A stretch of DNA of 64,000 bases from Struthidea cinerea (GCA_013397865.1 VZTI01004617.1:2398359-2462358), one strand, 5' to 3'. Shown: positions 1 through 12,545, counted from the first letter of the stretch. Notes: generated by a model not told the origin, from the letters alone. Translations and numbers: made by a program.

Positions 1-65
1 GGCGGCCCTGCCGGCACCTTCCCGTCCCCCCGGCGCCGCGTGGCCGCCCCGCCGCCCATGGCCAT
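1..65 (-). CDS. candidate N-terminus of a minus-strand gene, cut by the window edge
   Basis: Reading leftwards from 65, an ATG with G at -3 and G at +4 (good Kozak context) opens a frame beginning MAMGGGAATRRRGDGKVPAG and still open at base 1. A low-complexity Ala/Gly/Arg start is common in vertebrate proteins whose first coding exon lies in a CpG island. A second in-frame ATG lies two codons downstream. I do not recognise the protein, and only about 21 residues are visible, so no domain can be assigned. A 5' UTR would lie at 66 upwards, possibly with an upstream non-coding exon ending at the donor-like site at 407/406, although I see no convincing minus-strand acceptor between 406 and 65. 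The competing reading is that the plus-strand frame from the ATG at 58, open to 444, is used; its sequence looks less like a real protein start. Chance openness in GC-rich DNA is quite possible. Confidence 0.35.
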   Translation of the reverse strand, partial: MAMGGGAATRRRGDGKVPAGP

Positions 66-560
66 CGCCGAGGGAACCGCGGTAGCGGGAGAGATCGAGG
101 AGCGGCGGCCCGGGCAGCGCGGCGGGGCTCGGGGACACCTCTCGCTCCCGCTCCCCGCCGGGCACGGCGATGTCTCTCCCGCTGCCCCTCAGCCGTTTTT
201 CAGGTTCGCCAGCCCACTCGGGGACATGAAAACCAGCGGCCTCCCGCCACCTGCCCTTCACGTGGAGGCGGTGGCCGGAATTTTGGAGCAGCTGGGGGAT
301 GCGCGGCGACACGAAGCCATCGGCCATTGTCACTTTAGAGCCGTCCGTGTCGTTTCTCGGAGTAAAAATGCTGCCCCATGGCCGCTGGCGTCCCCGCGGT
401 TCTTACCTGAGAGACGGGGAACGTATGAAGGTGATGCCGAGTGAACCGGGCTGCACCTTTACCGACCACCGGCCTTCGCCGGCCATCACTGCAGAGCTCC
501 TCCTGCGCGCAGAGCCCCAGGCTGAGGAGCTGCTCTCACAGCAACCCGGCCGTGAGTGAC
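1..560. promoter_or_regulatory. CpG island, probable promoter region
   Basis: The first 350 bases are strongly GC-rich and packed with CG dinucleotides; this fades through about 560 and then falls to the AT-rich composition of the rest of the window. Such an island in vertebrate DNA normally marks a promoter and first exon. No TATA box stands out. On the minus strand there is a strong-context ATG at 65-63 and a donor-like CAG|GTAAGA with the cut between 407 and 406. On the plus strand there is a GTGAGT donor-like site at 552-557. The island therefore could drive a minus-strand gene leaving the window, a plus-strand transcript entering it, or both. The island is seen directly; the direction of transcription is inferred. 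Confidence 0.85.
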
Positions 561-3500
561 CTGAGTCCGGGCGTATTCAAGAACGGTCTGGACGCAATCC
601 CGTGCCATGTGCTCTAGGATGACCCTAGAGCAGGGAAGTTGAACCAGATGACGCACTAGCATGCCTGGTGCTGTGCATTGGTGATTCTGTGAAGAGGAAT
701 GAGCTCATGGTAACAGGAAGCCCCGCTTTGCACCAGCGATGGACTCTAGAGGAGGCAGGAGCCGGGCTGTGGCAAAGAACCCTGAGTAGGATGCCGTGGC
801 CACGTAAAGCCAAGGGCTGCTCTCTCTGGAGCCTGATGAGCACCGCGTTGTGTTCCTGCGGCTTCACGCTGTGGAGGATGTGCTTCTCCAGGTAAAGTGT
901 TGAGCGTCCTCTCGGTATTTCATTTATTGATAGGGAAGAACACCATGAGAGTGTTCTCTGACCAGCTCTCCACACCTTGGCTCCGTAGCCAGCCACCTCT
1001 AGTTGTTACTGGGTTTCAGACTCACTGTTCCCACCTCACAGCAGACCTGTGGCAGCCGTTCCCTGTAACCTGGGATCAGTGGTGGATGTTGCATGGTCTG
1101 GCTTTGCCATGGTTGTGGCTTTTGTTCATCTTGTTGTGTTTGTCATTTTTCCCCTCTTGATTTTCCATGTGAATGTGAGGATTGGCACTGCCCAGACTGT
1201 TACCTGAGCGCAGGTTGGAGTGGGTTACTGAATGTGATAATGGTTAATAAATGTCACTGGTATTGAGTGCGGAATTATTTCCAAAATTTCATTTATGACC
1301 AAAAATCTTGGTGTGGTTCAAGTGGTGTGAAGCCAAAGACTCTTCTGACTGAGAGGATTCCTTTTTAAAATATCAATATTGGGTGTTTTGAACATTGTCA
1401 CTTTTTATCATGAAAGTAGAAAATCATGCATGCACATCCTGCTCTTGCTTGACCCCTTCTCCTGAACTGTGAATATTACCTCTGGTGATTATGAACTTGC
1501 CAGCTAACCAGTTTAGTATTGACTTAGAGTTCAATAAAAACTATCTAATAGTAGTTTGGAGCTCAAAGACGTTTATGGTTTGTGTGGTCTGCAGGGGCGT
1601 GTGATGATGTTGGACTCCTAAGGACAAGACACTGCTTACATAAAATGTAACTACTTTTTTGTCTTGACTGTAGTAACTGGAGAGTTGCCCTCTGCTTTCC
1701 AGTTTGCCAGCAATATTTGGATTGTTGGGATTTGATATTTGAAGAGTAAAGTTTTGAAAAGATTAGAAAATACTGTAAACTACCCGTACCTACTAATTTC
1801 AATAATTAATGCAGCAAATACTTCTTAATTGCCAAGCAATGCATTACTTAATAATCACACCCCTTGGTTTCTTCTTGATAAATCAATTATCTTGTCTTAT
1901 TGTAAAGTGACATTTATTGTTTACAGTAGCAAGTCAGCTCATTGAGCCAAATATAAGAATATATCCATCGATAAGTAGGTGTTTTAATACATCTCTTCAA
2001 TGTCTGCTTTATTACAACTACATTTTGCAGCTTTCCACAGCAGTAAACAAAATGGCAGTCAGAGCCAGTGAGTCATTTTTCAGATGCATACTGAGATATT
2101 TGTTCTCTGAAAGTGTTGGCTTCCTTCATAGTATCAACTCTTTCCAAAGGTGTCTTGAATGAATTAAAAAAAGTCCCTTCCCAAGCTGTAGAAGAGTATA
2201 AGTCTTTTATTTTGAGACAGGTCTAGTAATCAAACTGTTCTTTCTGGGCTTTGCTGTTCCTGTGTTCCCAGACAGTTAAAATGAGACCAACTCACCCTGT
2301 GCTGTATTAGAAGAAATCTCCATGACCTGGTCTATATTTTAGACAATTTCATTGACATTGTACAGTGTTTACGGTAACATTGTCAATATTGTTGATGTAA
2401 GATGTACAACCCAAACAAACAGTAGTTTGGAAGTTTTGAAAGGATGAATGCTTTAGTGAATACTTTGAAGAGGGGAAACATCTTTTTCCTGGTTACTCAC
2501 TCCTGGTTTCAGAGTGCACAGTCCCTTGGGATGCGGTGGTTTGTGAGTCAAGAGTGAGGAGTATAAAGAGGACTTTTGTGATTGTCAAACCCAGGAAAAG
2601 TTGATTATGGTTTTGGTGTATTTCCCTGTGATTTAGCAGAAGACAAAGTTTTAAGTTTTAAAAAATTCAAGTGACCTTCATTTGCCCAGCAGGTCTTTAT
2701 TGTAACTAGACAGGGCAGGCAGTGTCCCTCTGAGTCTTGTGTAAAAGCTAGAAATGCTTAAATTTATGAAAAGTTTTTTAGGGTTTCTGATAATAGATTT
2801 TTTGGGAATACGTCTTTTCCAATTTTATTTGCCTTTCAGTGGTAATATCTATGAAATGAAATTGCAGTAAAATCCAGATTGTTGTACAAATTTCAAACTG
2901 TAAACTTAATGGTTTTGCTAAGTATGTGATTATTCATTACTCTTATTGTTTCGCTGCCTTCTCCTGTTTCCCATCCCAAGAGGGTAATGCCGGCAAGGGA
3001 GGCATTCCAAGCACAATACGTCACATTTGAACACTTCTTTGGATTTGATGGATGCTCTGGTTTACACTACTTTATTTGAAGGAATTATCTCTCAGTCTGA
3101 ATAAACTTAAAAGCAAAACTATTCTATTCCAGAAAGCAAAAATACTGCTGTCATAGCTGGGCTATTGATTTGTTATTGGCTGTTTAATCAATCACTCCAG
3201 GGGTATACAAATATGTGGGGACTGTACAGACACTGACACAGTTCCCCCAAGGAGTGCAGATGAGTATTTGAAAACAGCTTGCATGAAAAATTGCCATGAG
3301 GGGCTGTGTTGGCTCTTGAAGAGGAACCAGAATGATGGGCAAGAATAAGTAATAAATGGAGAAACTGAGAGAATTCCTGTGCTAAGGTATGAAAATTATA
3401 TGAGAGAAGAGGGGAAAACAAGGCATGAGTGAAGAACAAGGAACCAGAGGCGAATGCAAGGAGAAGGCTGTGCAAAGCCTTGGTTGTGTGAAAAAATGGG

Positions 3501-5687
3501 GGAGGCAAAGGAATATTTTAGCAGCAGCAACTGAAGCAAAAGCAGGAAACAAGGTAGCAAGATGTCTATCGCCAACCTAAGAAGGGAGGATGAACAGAAC
3601 ATGGAAAAAGTCAGCGAGTGAAAATGAAAAAAAAAGTCTTAGTGGGTTCATAGAGTAGCAGATGACAGGAAATGGTGAGTAGCTACAGTAGGGAAAGGAA
3701 AATCTTCTTGTGGCACCATTGTTCTGGATGGTAGATTGGCAGGATCAGGGATTTCCCAGGGCTTGGGACTGTGATGGCTCCATACTCACCTGTTAGGTCT
3801 GAGGAAGCGCTAGGATACCCCAGGAAGCTTATCACAAAAATTATCCAAGACGTGAAGTCAAAAAGGAACTGCAAAACAAGAGGAGGGTGTCCTTTACATA
3901 CATACAGCATCTAAAAATTAGAAATTAGAGGAACGTGAGAAAAATTAGGAATGCAGTATGTTTTTTTAATAATTGATTTACATGATTTTGTGACAAGAAG
4001 TAGGTTTGGGAAAAGCCCAGTGTACTTTGTCCTGTGCCGTGCTGTCTTTGGAAGCAAACAAGTAGTTGTGATCATTTGATTCTGATGCTAAATTAATGTC
4101 TTCCTCCAAACCCTTCTTTGGATCTTATAACATGCAATTACTTATCATCAAGAGGAAGCATTTGAAATAGAAGCTGCAATACCACAGTGTAATGAAACAA
4201 ACAATAATATATGGAAAACAAAGTAATGTTTGTTTGTTGCAGTACATCATATGCTGTGGAACAGAACTTTTCTGGGGCTGACAGTACACTTTAATGCTGC
4301 AGTTCTGAAAAGTGACTTTACTTTTTACAACTTAATGAGTCTATTCTGTTCTATTTAGTATGGCCAATACTGTTTTGCCTTAATTGGGGAAAGGGAAAAA
4401 AGAAACTTTGACCAAGGATAAAATTAAGGTAACTTTGTCTTTCCCTGAACAAATTGAGTACCTCCCAATATAGCACCAAAAATAGCATCTTTTCACATTC
4501 TACTCCCTCTTGTTTGCAAATGCCTTTTTTCCCACTTGACATGTTGTCAGAGATAATAGGAAGGTGCCAAAACATTCCTGTTGGACAATTTGCTGACTTT
4601 CCAGCTAAGGCAAAAAAAAAGACAAGGTGTAGATCATGTATGTAGAAGTCAGTCTCATTTGGGAACTCTTGTGCACAGAGCCTTCAAAATTGCTGGCTCA
4701 GCAGTTGAATTTCAACTGATTTAGGAAATCACGATGTGCATCAAGCAGGAGCAAATGGCACACATTGTTTTTTCTATATTCCTGTATATCCTGAACATCA
4801 GGAAAGAGTCCAGTATTAGAGAATTTGGGTTGTGGCCTTATTTTTCATGTGGGTTGAAACTGAAGTGTGAAGTGGAGCTCCAGTGGTTTCTTCTGTTAAG
4901 CAATAAATAATGATGTGTGAACACCTAAGAATGTTTTAAGTTGTAGTAGAATATGGGATTTGAAATTTGCCCACTTGAGTGTGCCAATTAAAGAAGGTTG
5001 GGCTATGGTTTGTTAGTACTATCTGGGCAAGATGTGTTAGAACCATTATAAAGAACCCATAAATAGCAAGATTATAGGGAACACAGATTAATCCGAGTGA
5101 TTCTCTTAAGGGAAGACATCTGACATGTTCAGTTTGGTTTACACATAGAGTGCATGTGATATTCAGAGTGATCACAGTGTATTGCAGCGCATTAGGAAGC
5201 TAATTTTTTGAAGCTGATTTTTCTCCCTGAATCTTTGCTCTATAAAAATTGCACTGAACTAATGATATCCAGCATACAAATATACTGGGTTTTAAGATCT
5301 AGGCCTATAAATTGTATATGTTAAGCAATACTGTGTTTTGTGACTTTTAATCATGGACTCAACTTGTACCTCTCACAAACCCTCTGGATATAGTAGGCTG
5401 CTCGCGAGGGTTGCCCATAAAAGGAAAATCACTGCATGATTTTAATAATAACTCTGAAAGTATGCAAGGACACCTAAAATTTCAGAAAACAGAAAGAATT
5501 ATTCCTTACAAATGAGAAAAAGTATGGAGCTGGAGCCATCCATGAAAAGGATTACATAATGTCATTGTTTGTGAGGATGGAGAGCCTGAAGCCACAAGGT
5601 GCCTTCAAGTCTGTTTTTCTGGGTTTACAAGCAAAAACTCCACGATGCACTGAAACTGTTTAAAAATACATACAATTATAAGAAAAT
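561..5687. other. non-coding, intergenic or intronic; no gene recognised
   Basis: Composition drops from the island into AT-rich single-copy-looking sequence. Short open frames occur on both strands but none has recognisable content. Two donor-like sites stand out: CCAG|GTAAAG at 891-897, which could close an alternative first exon close to the island, and AATG|GTGAGT near 3676. A purine-rich stretch lies at about 3300-3620 on the plus strand. I see no repeat family that I can name here. Confidence 0.6.
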
Positions 5688-5865
5688 ATAGAATAGTCGT
5701 GGCTGGAGACAAACTGTTGTTTGTCTACTCCAACCCTGCAGCTCAATCCTGAGTCATCTAGAGCACATTCGCTCATGACTGTCTCCAGCTGTGTTTTGAG
5801 TATAGTTGCATAGTCAGGGAAGAAATCCATATCCTGACTCTGAGGCCCTTTCTCCATCAATTAAT
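5688..5865 (-). mobile_element. CR1 LINE fragment, 3' part
   Basis: Read on the plus strand, this is the reverse complement of a CR1 3' region. It shows the hallmark phrase TCTACTCCAACCCTGCAGCTC (first 20 bases diagnostic), then an 'ATCTAGAGCACATT' block, then the 'GTCTCCAGCTGTGTTTTGAGTAT' region, all in the order seen in CR1 elements. CR1 is the dominant LINE of birds and reptiles and its copies are usually 5'-truncated, as this one is. Divergence is high, so it is an old copy without coding capacity. The boundaries are estimated by eye. Confidence 0.72.
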
Positions 5866-8239
5866 TGGCGTATCTGTGGCATTGTTTCTGATGACATTCT
5901 TTAAGGAGAGACTTCTTTTTGTACTTGTAGGATTCTTGGGCCTTTGCACATTATGTTCGATTTCACTCAGGAGAATGAATATATGTCGTATTTGAATATC
6001 ATAGCACAGCCTAAAATACTATTATAAGCTACTCATAAGGATTAGCTGCTCTTCGCCTGGAAAGTTAAAATAAGAGCTTTTTGATCTCGGCAAAATGGGA
6101 GAAACCAAATGTAGTCCAGGGAGAAGCAGCATTCATTTTGTCTGTTGGTCATTCAGAAATTCTTTCTGTGCCAAGTTAGCTAGAGTTCCTTATGGCACAC
6201 TTTTTTTAAAGATACATGTATTCACAGGAGGTTTTTTTTTAGGAGGATGTAAACTAAATTTTAAAGGAATATTTTTCTTTTTTGTTTATTTTGCTAAGAT
6301 GTTTTATATTTTGAAATAATATATATTTAATGGGTGCCTTATCATACAGTGTGCACTTTAAAAATATGTAAATATATCGCACGTGTTAATTATTTTTTAT
6401 TATAGGTGCCTTTAAATACAAGCTAGTGGAAGTCTCCATTTACATACAAGGGCTGCTGCTGGTTTGGTAGTGTCTCTAAGAAGAGAATTATCCCCACTGT
6501 GAATGAATATGCAACAGGCTCTGCGTTACAGTACATACTTAGCTATGCTAATCATTAGCACTGCTTTTTAGGGTAAGGGCTATAAACTTGGTCTTATGGG
6601 ACTTAGTATTTGCATTACATTTATTTGCAGGAAAAGTACCCTTCCAAAGCGTTACTCACACAATTTTTCATAAAGAACTTGGAAACCAGTAATATTTTGT
6701 TCTTAGGCTTTATTCTAAGTTTTTATATTCTCTTTTTTATTTTTAGACATTAAATAGTCTCAGCTTCAGAATTGTCAACAATTAAGCTCTTTTTAGTTGT
6801 TGCATTAGAGTGATTTTTAAAAACCATGAATCCATTTGCAATACTGATTTCCAAATAACGAACCATTTAACTTTTCTTTAGTGCCTCTACCAGTGTGTAT
6901 CAGTAGAGATGAGGTGGCAGCCATCCCACTTGTGGGAGGCATGAACTGGTCCACAGCCTCCATAACAGGCTTTCTTAAAGAAAGATGGACTCTCTTAGAG
7001 TGAGAGTTAAAAGAGTTCAATGAAAAAAAGCCTAGTTTTAACTTGAAAGACTAATACATTTATCAATGTGAATTGAGAGTAGTTCTTGAAAAATCAGGGA
7101 ACGTAAAACCTGAGGAGAGATGAGAGTCAGGTCTGTATCTTTGCACTCAACCCCAAATTTCCTAAACAGTCTGGTTGGAACAAAGCAGGTTGGAGAGTAT
7201 TAAAAACCAAAACCTGAGAGCTGAACTTTCAGTGAATTTAAAGTAATGATATCAACATAGCAACAGAAATTCACCTTCCCTGAGATTCTGACCTGGACTC
7301 TTTAACTGGAGATGCATCCCCTGTTGGTAGGAGCCAAGGGTTACTCCCAACCTACCCCTCGCCTTTTAGTCTTACTCCGTGTTGTTCTAGTTCCATAATG
7401 CATTAATTTTGCTTCTTCTTCTGCTCTCGTGGCAACATGTTACTTCTTACTTCCGATTCAGAGCTCCCTGAAAGCAGAAGTTGTGACTTTGTTTCAGCCT
7501 GGCATTCTGGTCAGTTGTAGTTGTACTTCTCACTGACTTGTGTTCCTGTGTCTTCCCTCTGTTGTTAACCAGTTACAACAAAACAAATCAGCCTGTCTAA
7601 ACTTACTGTGTGGAAATGGGAGCTGAGTTTTGTTTATTTGTGAGTTCATGCAACTTATTGTATATGATACAGATAATTTTTCATTCAAGACAGTGCAGAA
7701 TATTGGTGCTGATATCATCAGATGACAGACAGCCTTGGTTTGTTTTTTGTTATCTTGAACAGCCTCTCAGTTATGCTCCTTTTTGTGCACAAACCAGTCC
7801 ATTCTCATTCTAATTCTGGGTAATGAAACATATAATTTTCTGTTCTAGTTTTAATAACACAATTTCAGAACATGTGTCAACTAAGTATCCCCATGAAAAT
7901 GGCTACTCAATTCCTTATTGGTGTTTCTGATCGTTTTTGCTCTTTAATGCAGAAATCTTTGACACATGTTCTCCACCCTGTTCATCCCCTGAACGGAATT
8001 TGCTTTCTGATCGGCAGTAAATGCAGAGGTCTCAGGTGGGCACCTGGCTTCACTGCAAACTTTAAATTGATGTGGAGGCTGGGACCTCACACCTGGTGTC
8101 ACTGTCCTGGGTAGGGACAGTGTTCAACCCTCCCAGCCTTGTTGGTGCAGAGCAGGACAGTGTGTCTGTGCTGAGGGCTGCAGTGTGGGAGCAGTTGGGT
8201 CGTTAAGGTGGCTGGGGGGTCTGAGAAACTCGTAGAAGA
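5866..8239. other. non-coding; nothing identified
   Basis: AT-rich sequence with scattered short open frames and no recognisable product. An especially AT-rich pocket at about 6225-6420 contains several T-runs and the near-repeat 'GGTGCCTT' twice (around 6332 and 6406), which I could not link to a known element. Nothing here supports a gene. Confidence 0.6.
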
Positions 8240-8625
8240 AGGGGCTGAGGGACAAAGGCTTGTTTAGTCCAGAGTAGAGGAGGCTAAGGTGGATCTAATA
8301 GTGGACCTAAGGGGGGGTCGTAGGGAGGAGGTACCAGATTTTCTGAGCAACACATAGCAAAAGGGTGTGGGGCAATGGTCACAAGTTGCAAGAGGGGAAA
8401 ATATGACTGGACAGAAGGAAAAAAAATTATAATGAGGGAGATTAAGTGCTGGAACAGATGCCCAGAGAGTTTGTAGGTTCTCCATCTTCAGAGACTTTCA
8501 AGACTCAACTGGTCAAGCCCTAGGACTGCCTTATCTTGCTTTGAAATTAACCCTTTCAAAAAGAAGGTGGACTGGATGACCTCCAGAGGTCCTTTCTGTG
8601 CTCAGCTATTTTGTAATTTTATGAA
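8240..8625 (+). mobile_element. CR1 LINE fragment, ORF2 end and 3' tail
   Basis: This is a plus-strand copy of the CR1 3' third. It opens with a decayed version of the 'GCTGAGGGAC...GGCTTGTTTAG...AGAGGAGGCT' block, which in intact CR1 encodes the end of the reverse-transcriptase ORF. It continues through 'GTGCTGGAACAGATGCCCAGAGAG', equivalent to the conserved 'tggaacaggctgcccagg' segment. It ends with 'GGTGGACTGGATGACCTCC' and 'AGAGGTCCTTTCTGTG', the classic CR1 3' end, followed by a decayed ATTCTATG-type tail at about 8615. Stops and gaps interrupt any reading frame, so it is a dead copy. Confidence 0.88.
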
Positions 8626-11600
8626 ACCAGAGGGAGAGGTCTGAGATTTTTCTCCTTGATCTGTAACTGCAGTTCTAAGGATTTTACTCCTTGAAATTGC
8701 AACTGTTAACATCGCGTCAGTACATAGTTAGACGAAATAAAAGTGTTCAAATTACCTTGTGTGGGTGGAGGTAATCTGTGCAGCCTTGAACTGCAAATAG
8801 TAATTAAACAGGGTGGTAGCAGAATGTATCCTGTGCTGGAGCTCTGGCTCTCTGCATTGCTGTGTGCTCTTTCTTCACTGCCTTGTGTGCGAGTACCAGA
8901 GTGGCTTCAGCTGAAGGAAGGCAGGAAGCAAGAGAACTTGTGAGAGGATCGTGGTCTGCTGATGATTGTTGTGATGCTGATGTTCTACTCAAATGTGTAG
9001 TCAAACAAACAAACAAAGGTTAGTAAAACACACCTGAAGTCGGGCACTTGGTATTGCTGAGAGGACAGTGTTTTCTACATCTTTATGCTGTAGATCACCT
9101 CACATGCCTTTATGTTTGGGTTTCAGGCTATTTCAGAGTCTGATCCTTGAACTTTTCCAGAATGTCAGCAGCACAGGGCACCGCAACCCAGGGACATGGT
9201 TGTTGATGGCTGCTTGATGATTCTGCCAGCATTTGACATTCAGGAAGGGGTAGAGTTGGCTGATGTGCCTGGTCACTCTCTCTGCCTTGGCAGTCTGGTG
9301 CTCTTTGGTGACCAGAAGCTGCAGCTTGAACCAGAGTTTCTTGGAGGGTCCAGTACTGTTACAGGGGGTGTTCCCTTGGTTGCCCAGAGTGGTGGAGAGA
9401 GTGCTTGAACTGAGAGCTGTACCTACAGTCCCACTGGCACCACCCTGTGTGTCACCCTCCCATGCCCAGAAACACCTTCTCTCCTGTCCACAAGTCTCAT
9501 TCCCTTGCTGCCTGTCTGTGAATCCTGCCTGACCCACCCATGATGTCTCACCATGGCCACGTGTGCTGGCTCTCTGCATTGCCGGCTTCTCAGAGGTCAT
9601 GGACAAGCTGGGCCGTGGATTCTGCTTAAGTCATGAGATTGCTTCAGTGGCTCTGCTGTCACATGGTGGTGACAGCAGCAGAGGCAGGAACTGCCTTTGG
9701 CTCCTTCTGATGCAGCCAGTCGTGCTCAGTAGCTGCCTCCTTGCTGACTCTGTCGGTGCAATTGAAAGACTGAAAAAGCAGCTGAAGTGGAGGGGGGCTC
9801 ATAAAACAGTAGTCTGCTCCCAACTAGAAAAGGAAAATATGTGTGTGAAATATATTCAGAGTCTCGAGTTTCAAGTGTAGATGAACTGTTATTCACGTTG
9901 CAAAAACGGCCACTTTTTCTGTTGGTCTCAAAAGACTAATGCTGGTGGGTATAAACCCGGAATGTCCCTGTCACCTTCCGATGTGGCCTGCTTAGCCCAA
10001 AGGTTATGTGTATCAGCTGTGTCCTCCCAGGAAATCCATGAGTGCACTTCAGACTTTATGGCTGTTAACTGTCATCTTTCTTTGGTAGTAAAATTCCTTA
10101 CAGAGCAAACCTTGCCTCTACTTTCACATGATTAATAGGATAGAAGTAACTCGGTTCGCGAGCAGGCTTTAACAGAACACTGAGAACACACTACTGATGT
10201 TAACCGAGTTGCAAGGTGGCACCCTAAAAAGCAGTATGTCCTCTTGACAGTTAGAAAACTTATTTCTGCAGATGTGTAATGAGGAAGATTAATTTCAAAA
10301 GTAGAAAATTAATTTCAAATTGAGCTATTTCCCTTCAGATCAAATAATATTTCTTTCTCTCAATGGTATCTCGTGAGTGAAAGCAGGCATGGAGGAAATT
10401 TCATATATGGACAGAGAATATGTAAAATTACAAAAAGAAACTGTATTTATTATTAGAGGACAGAGCTACAGAGTCAGGAGCCACTGAGTAGTTGCTGTTG
10501 GGATCTACAGCAAAATTGAGCAATAACAGCTAAAACTGACTCAGGAGGACTTTTAAATCAAATGAATAATCAATTATGATAGCAACTGCTTCTTTGACCT
10601 GTGATTGAAAGCTATGCAAGGCCTGATGGCCTTAAAGACTCTTGTTATATATTCTCACCTCTCTTGTCAGTACAAAGAACTCTTTTTCTATTTTTTTATT
10701 AAGAGGTTAATCTGCATTGCTGCAGATTTCAGAGCTACCCAGGGAGGGAAGAAAAGTGGCCATATGTTGAAGAGATGTAGCAACCTTATCCTTGAGCTAG
10801 GTTAGACTTTGGAATGTAATATTGAAGCACCAGGTCTCCTGCTTGGTAGAATGTATTGCTGTTGTCCCACTGTGGCGTCTTCAGAATGCATTTTGTAAAG
10901 TCAGGCTGGACTGAACCACAGCAGTGCCACATTGTGCTGGCTAAAACTACATCTAAAGGATTAATTTTCTGGTTTATGTGTCTTTCTTTGTGTGTGTCCA
11001 TGATGGATGCACAAGAGTGTCCCAAGTGCACTGTTGAATACTAAGTCATTCATAAATGCTGTTGATGAGTGCTCATATTTTAGGTTGGCAAATGCACTGA
11101 TTCCCTTGCTCTCACTGCCTTTCTCCAGTGCTTCTCAGCTATGGACTTACACAAAAGGAATGGTGGAACAGTGTTGAGGCTCCTCTCCCTGTTCCAGGGC
11201 ATCAGAAGTGTTCACTGTATGAGAAAGAAATGTGGTGCCTTTCTGCTCCATCACCCTGAAATTCCTATACAGAGAGAAATTCAGGGTGGAATTTATAAGG
11301 AAATTTTTTGTGTGGAACACAAAAAAAGCTAAAAAACCCCAACCAACAATGACCATCTCAAACCCTGAGAAATAAAACACAGAAAATATAGAGCATTAAA
11401 ATGCTTTCTGTCAGATCAACACTACTTTGTTCATCCAGTGATTTTTGCTACAAACTTTAAGGGTTTCACTGTTCTGCAGTTTCTAGGCTCTAGGAAATCA
11501 TGAGCTTTTTCTAATACTCAAGCTAATTTTCCGTGTGTTTTTTTTTTTTTTTTCTTTATCAAAATCAACATTGACTCACCAAATGTGATTATATAATCTC

Positions 11601-12164
11601 TGGTTTTTTCTTTCCTATTGTGGATGTTGTATTTTCCCACTTCTTTTCCCAGAGCTATGTTTATTGTATCCACCAAGAAGTCCACAGGCAGCATAATTAC
11701 ACCAATCTTTGGATACTATGTTGTTGCAAGGACTATGTCCCATTACTTCTGTTGTCTAGGCAGTCACTAAATTTTTAAAACCTACCCCCCATTGGTTAGA
11801 AACCTTTTGAGAGCTTCTAGAAAATTCAGACTGTTTCAGTGGCTTTTTATAGGACATTTAAAAACCCTTCTTGAGGTTTTCTGGTTTTGTCCTTAGATCA
11901 AATACTTCCAGAGTTATCAATTCCAAAAGAACCTGAGAAATAAAAAACCCAAGCTTGCACCAGTGCTGTCTTCCTTTTGTTCCCTGGTGGTGCTGAGCTC
12001 CGAACATGGTCACATTGCAGTTTTGCTTAATCCATTTGTTAACTGAAATTATTGATGAATAGTCAATGATTTGGTTTGGGGAAGAGTGGTGTGGCAGCTC
12101 TGGGTTAGTCCTGCAAACCCGTCCCTTTAGGATGCCCACGGACAGTTAATTTTTGCTGTGCTTC
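8626..12164. other. non-coding; GC-richer patch at about 9130-9720
   Basis: The patch at 9130-9720 is less AT-rich than its surroundings and holds a 157-codon minus-strand frame (9606-9133) overlapped by plus-strand frames of 70-105 codons. None resembles a known protein and no clean splice sites bound them. A tetranucleotide run of CAAA units lies at about 9003-9016. An inverted repeat lies at 10148-10210. A T16 run occupies 11538-11553. The rest is featureless AT-rich sequence. Confidence 0.55.
10148..10210. repeat. short inverted repeat, 9-bp perfect arms
   Basis: AACTCGGTT at 10148-10156 is the exact reverse complement of AACCGAGTT at 10202-10210, with 45 bases between. The left arm is followed by TCGCGAG, itself nearly self-complementary and CG-containing, which is unusual in this AT-rich neighbourhood. 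No mobile element boundary or RNA family could be recognised. It may be coincidence or the remnant of a transposon terminus. Confidence 0.4.
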
Positions 12165-12545
12165 TGAAGCTCATTAGGAGAGTGAAAGGCTTATTTTAGG
12201 ATAAGGAACTAAAAAAGACTTGGCTTGTTCAGCATAGGAGGGGAAAACCAGAGACAATATGAATACCTGAGGGAATAAATACACGACAAGGAAAAGAACT
12301 ATTGAGCTAAAGGCCAGTATTTGCTTATGAAAAAAAAGGGTCTGAACTGACTGGAAATAAGAGGAAAGTTTTTTTTACTTTTATGAGGTTCTGGAACAGC
12401 CTGAAAATGAAGTAGTGGGTTCAGAAAAAGAACAGCGGCTTTTAAGGTGGAGCTCAATACTTTTATGAAAAGAATTATATAACATGGTGCCTACAGACTG
12501 CATGTGATGACTCGGGAGATCCCTTCCAGTCCTATGTTCCTAAAT
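12165..12545 (+). mobile_element. CR1 LINE fragment, older subfamily
   Basis: The fragment starts with a decayed 'GTGAAAGGCTTATT...GACTTGGCTTGTTCAGC' block, matching the CR1 stretch that encodes the end of ORF2. It runs through 'TTCTGGAACAGCCTGAAAATG' and ends with 'GACTCGGGAGATCCCTTCC' followed by AGTCCTATGTTCC, the 3' terminus of an older CR1 group. Small A- and T-runs have expanded inside it. It is on the plus strand, 5'-truncated and without an intact frame. It differs in 3'-end wording from the 8.2-kb copy, so it derives from a different CR1 lineage. Confidence 0.82.

Noticed and set aside
40..444. Plus-strand frame of about 130 codons through the CpG island
   Set aside because: It would begin at a GTG or at the ATG at 58. 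GC-rich islands lack stops by composition, and the translation is low-information. The minus-strand start looks better.
3188..3620. Purine-rich plus-strand stretch with overlapping minus-strand frames
   Set aside because: The frames are Leu/Ser/Phe-rich because of the pyrimidine-rich strand; no repeat or exon could be identified.
9133..9606. 157-codon minus-strand frame in a GC-richer patch
   Set aside because: Overlapped by several plus frames, with no splice sites and no similarity that I know of.
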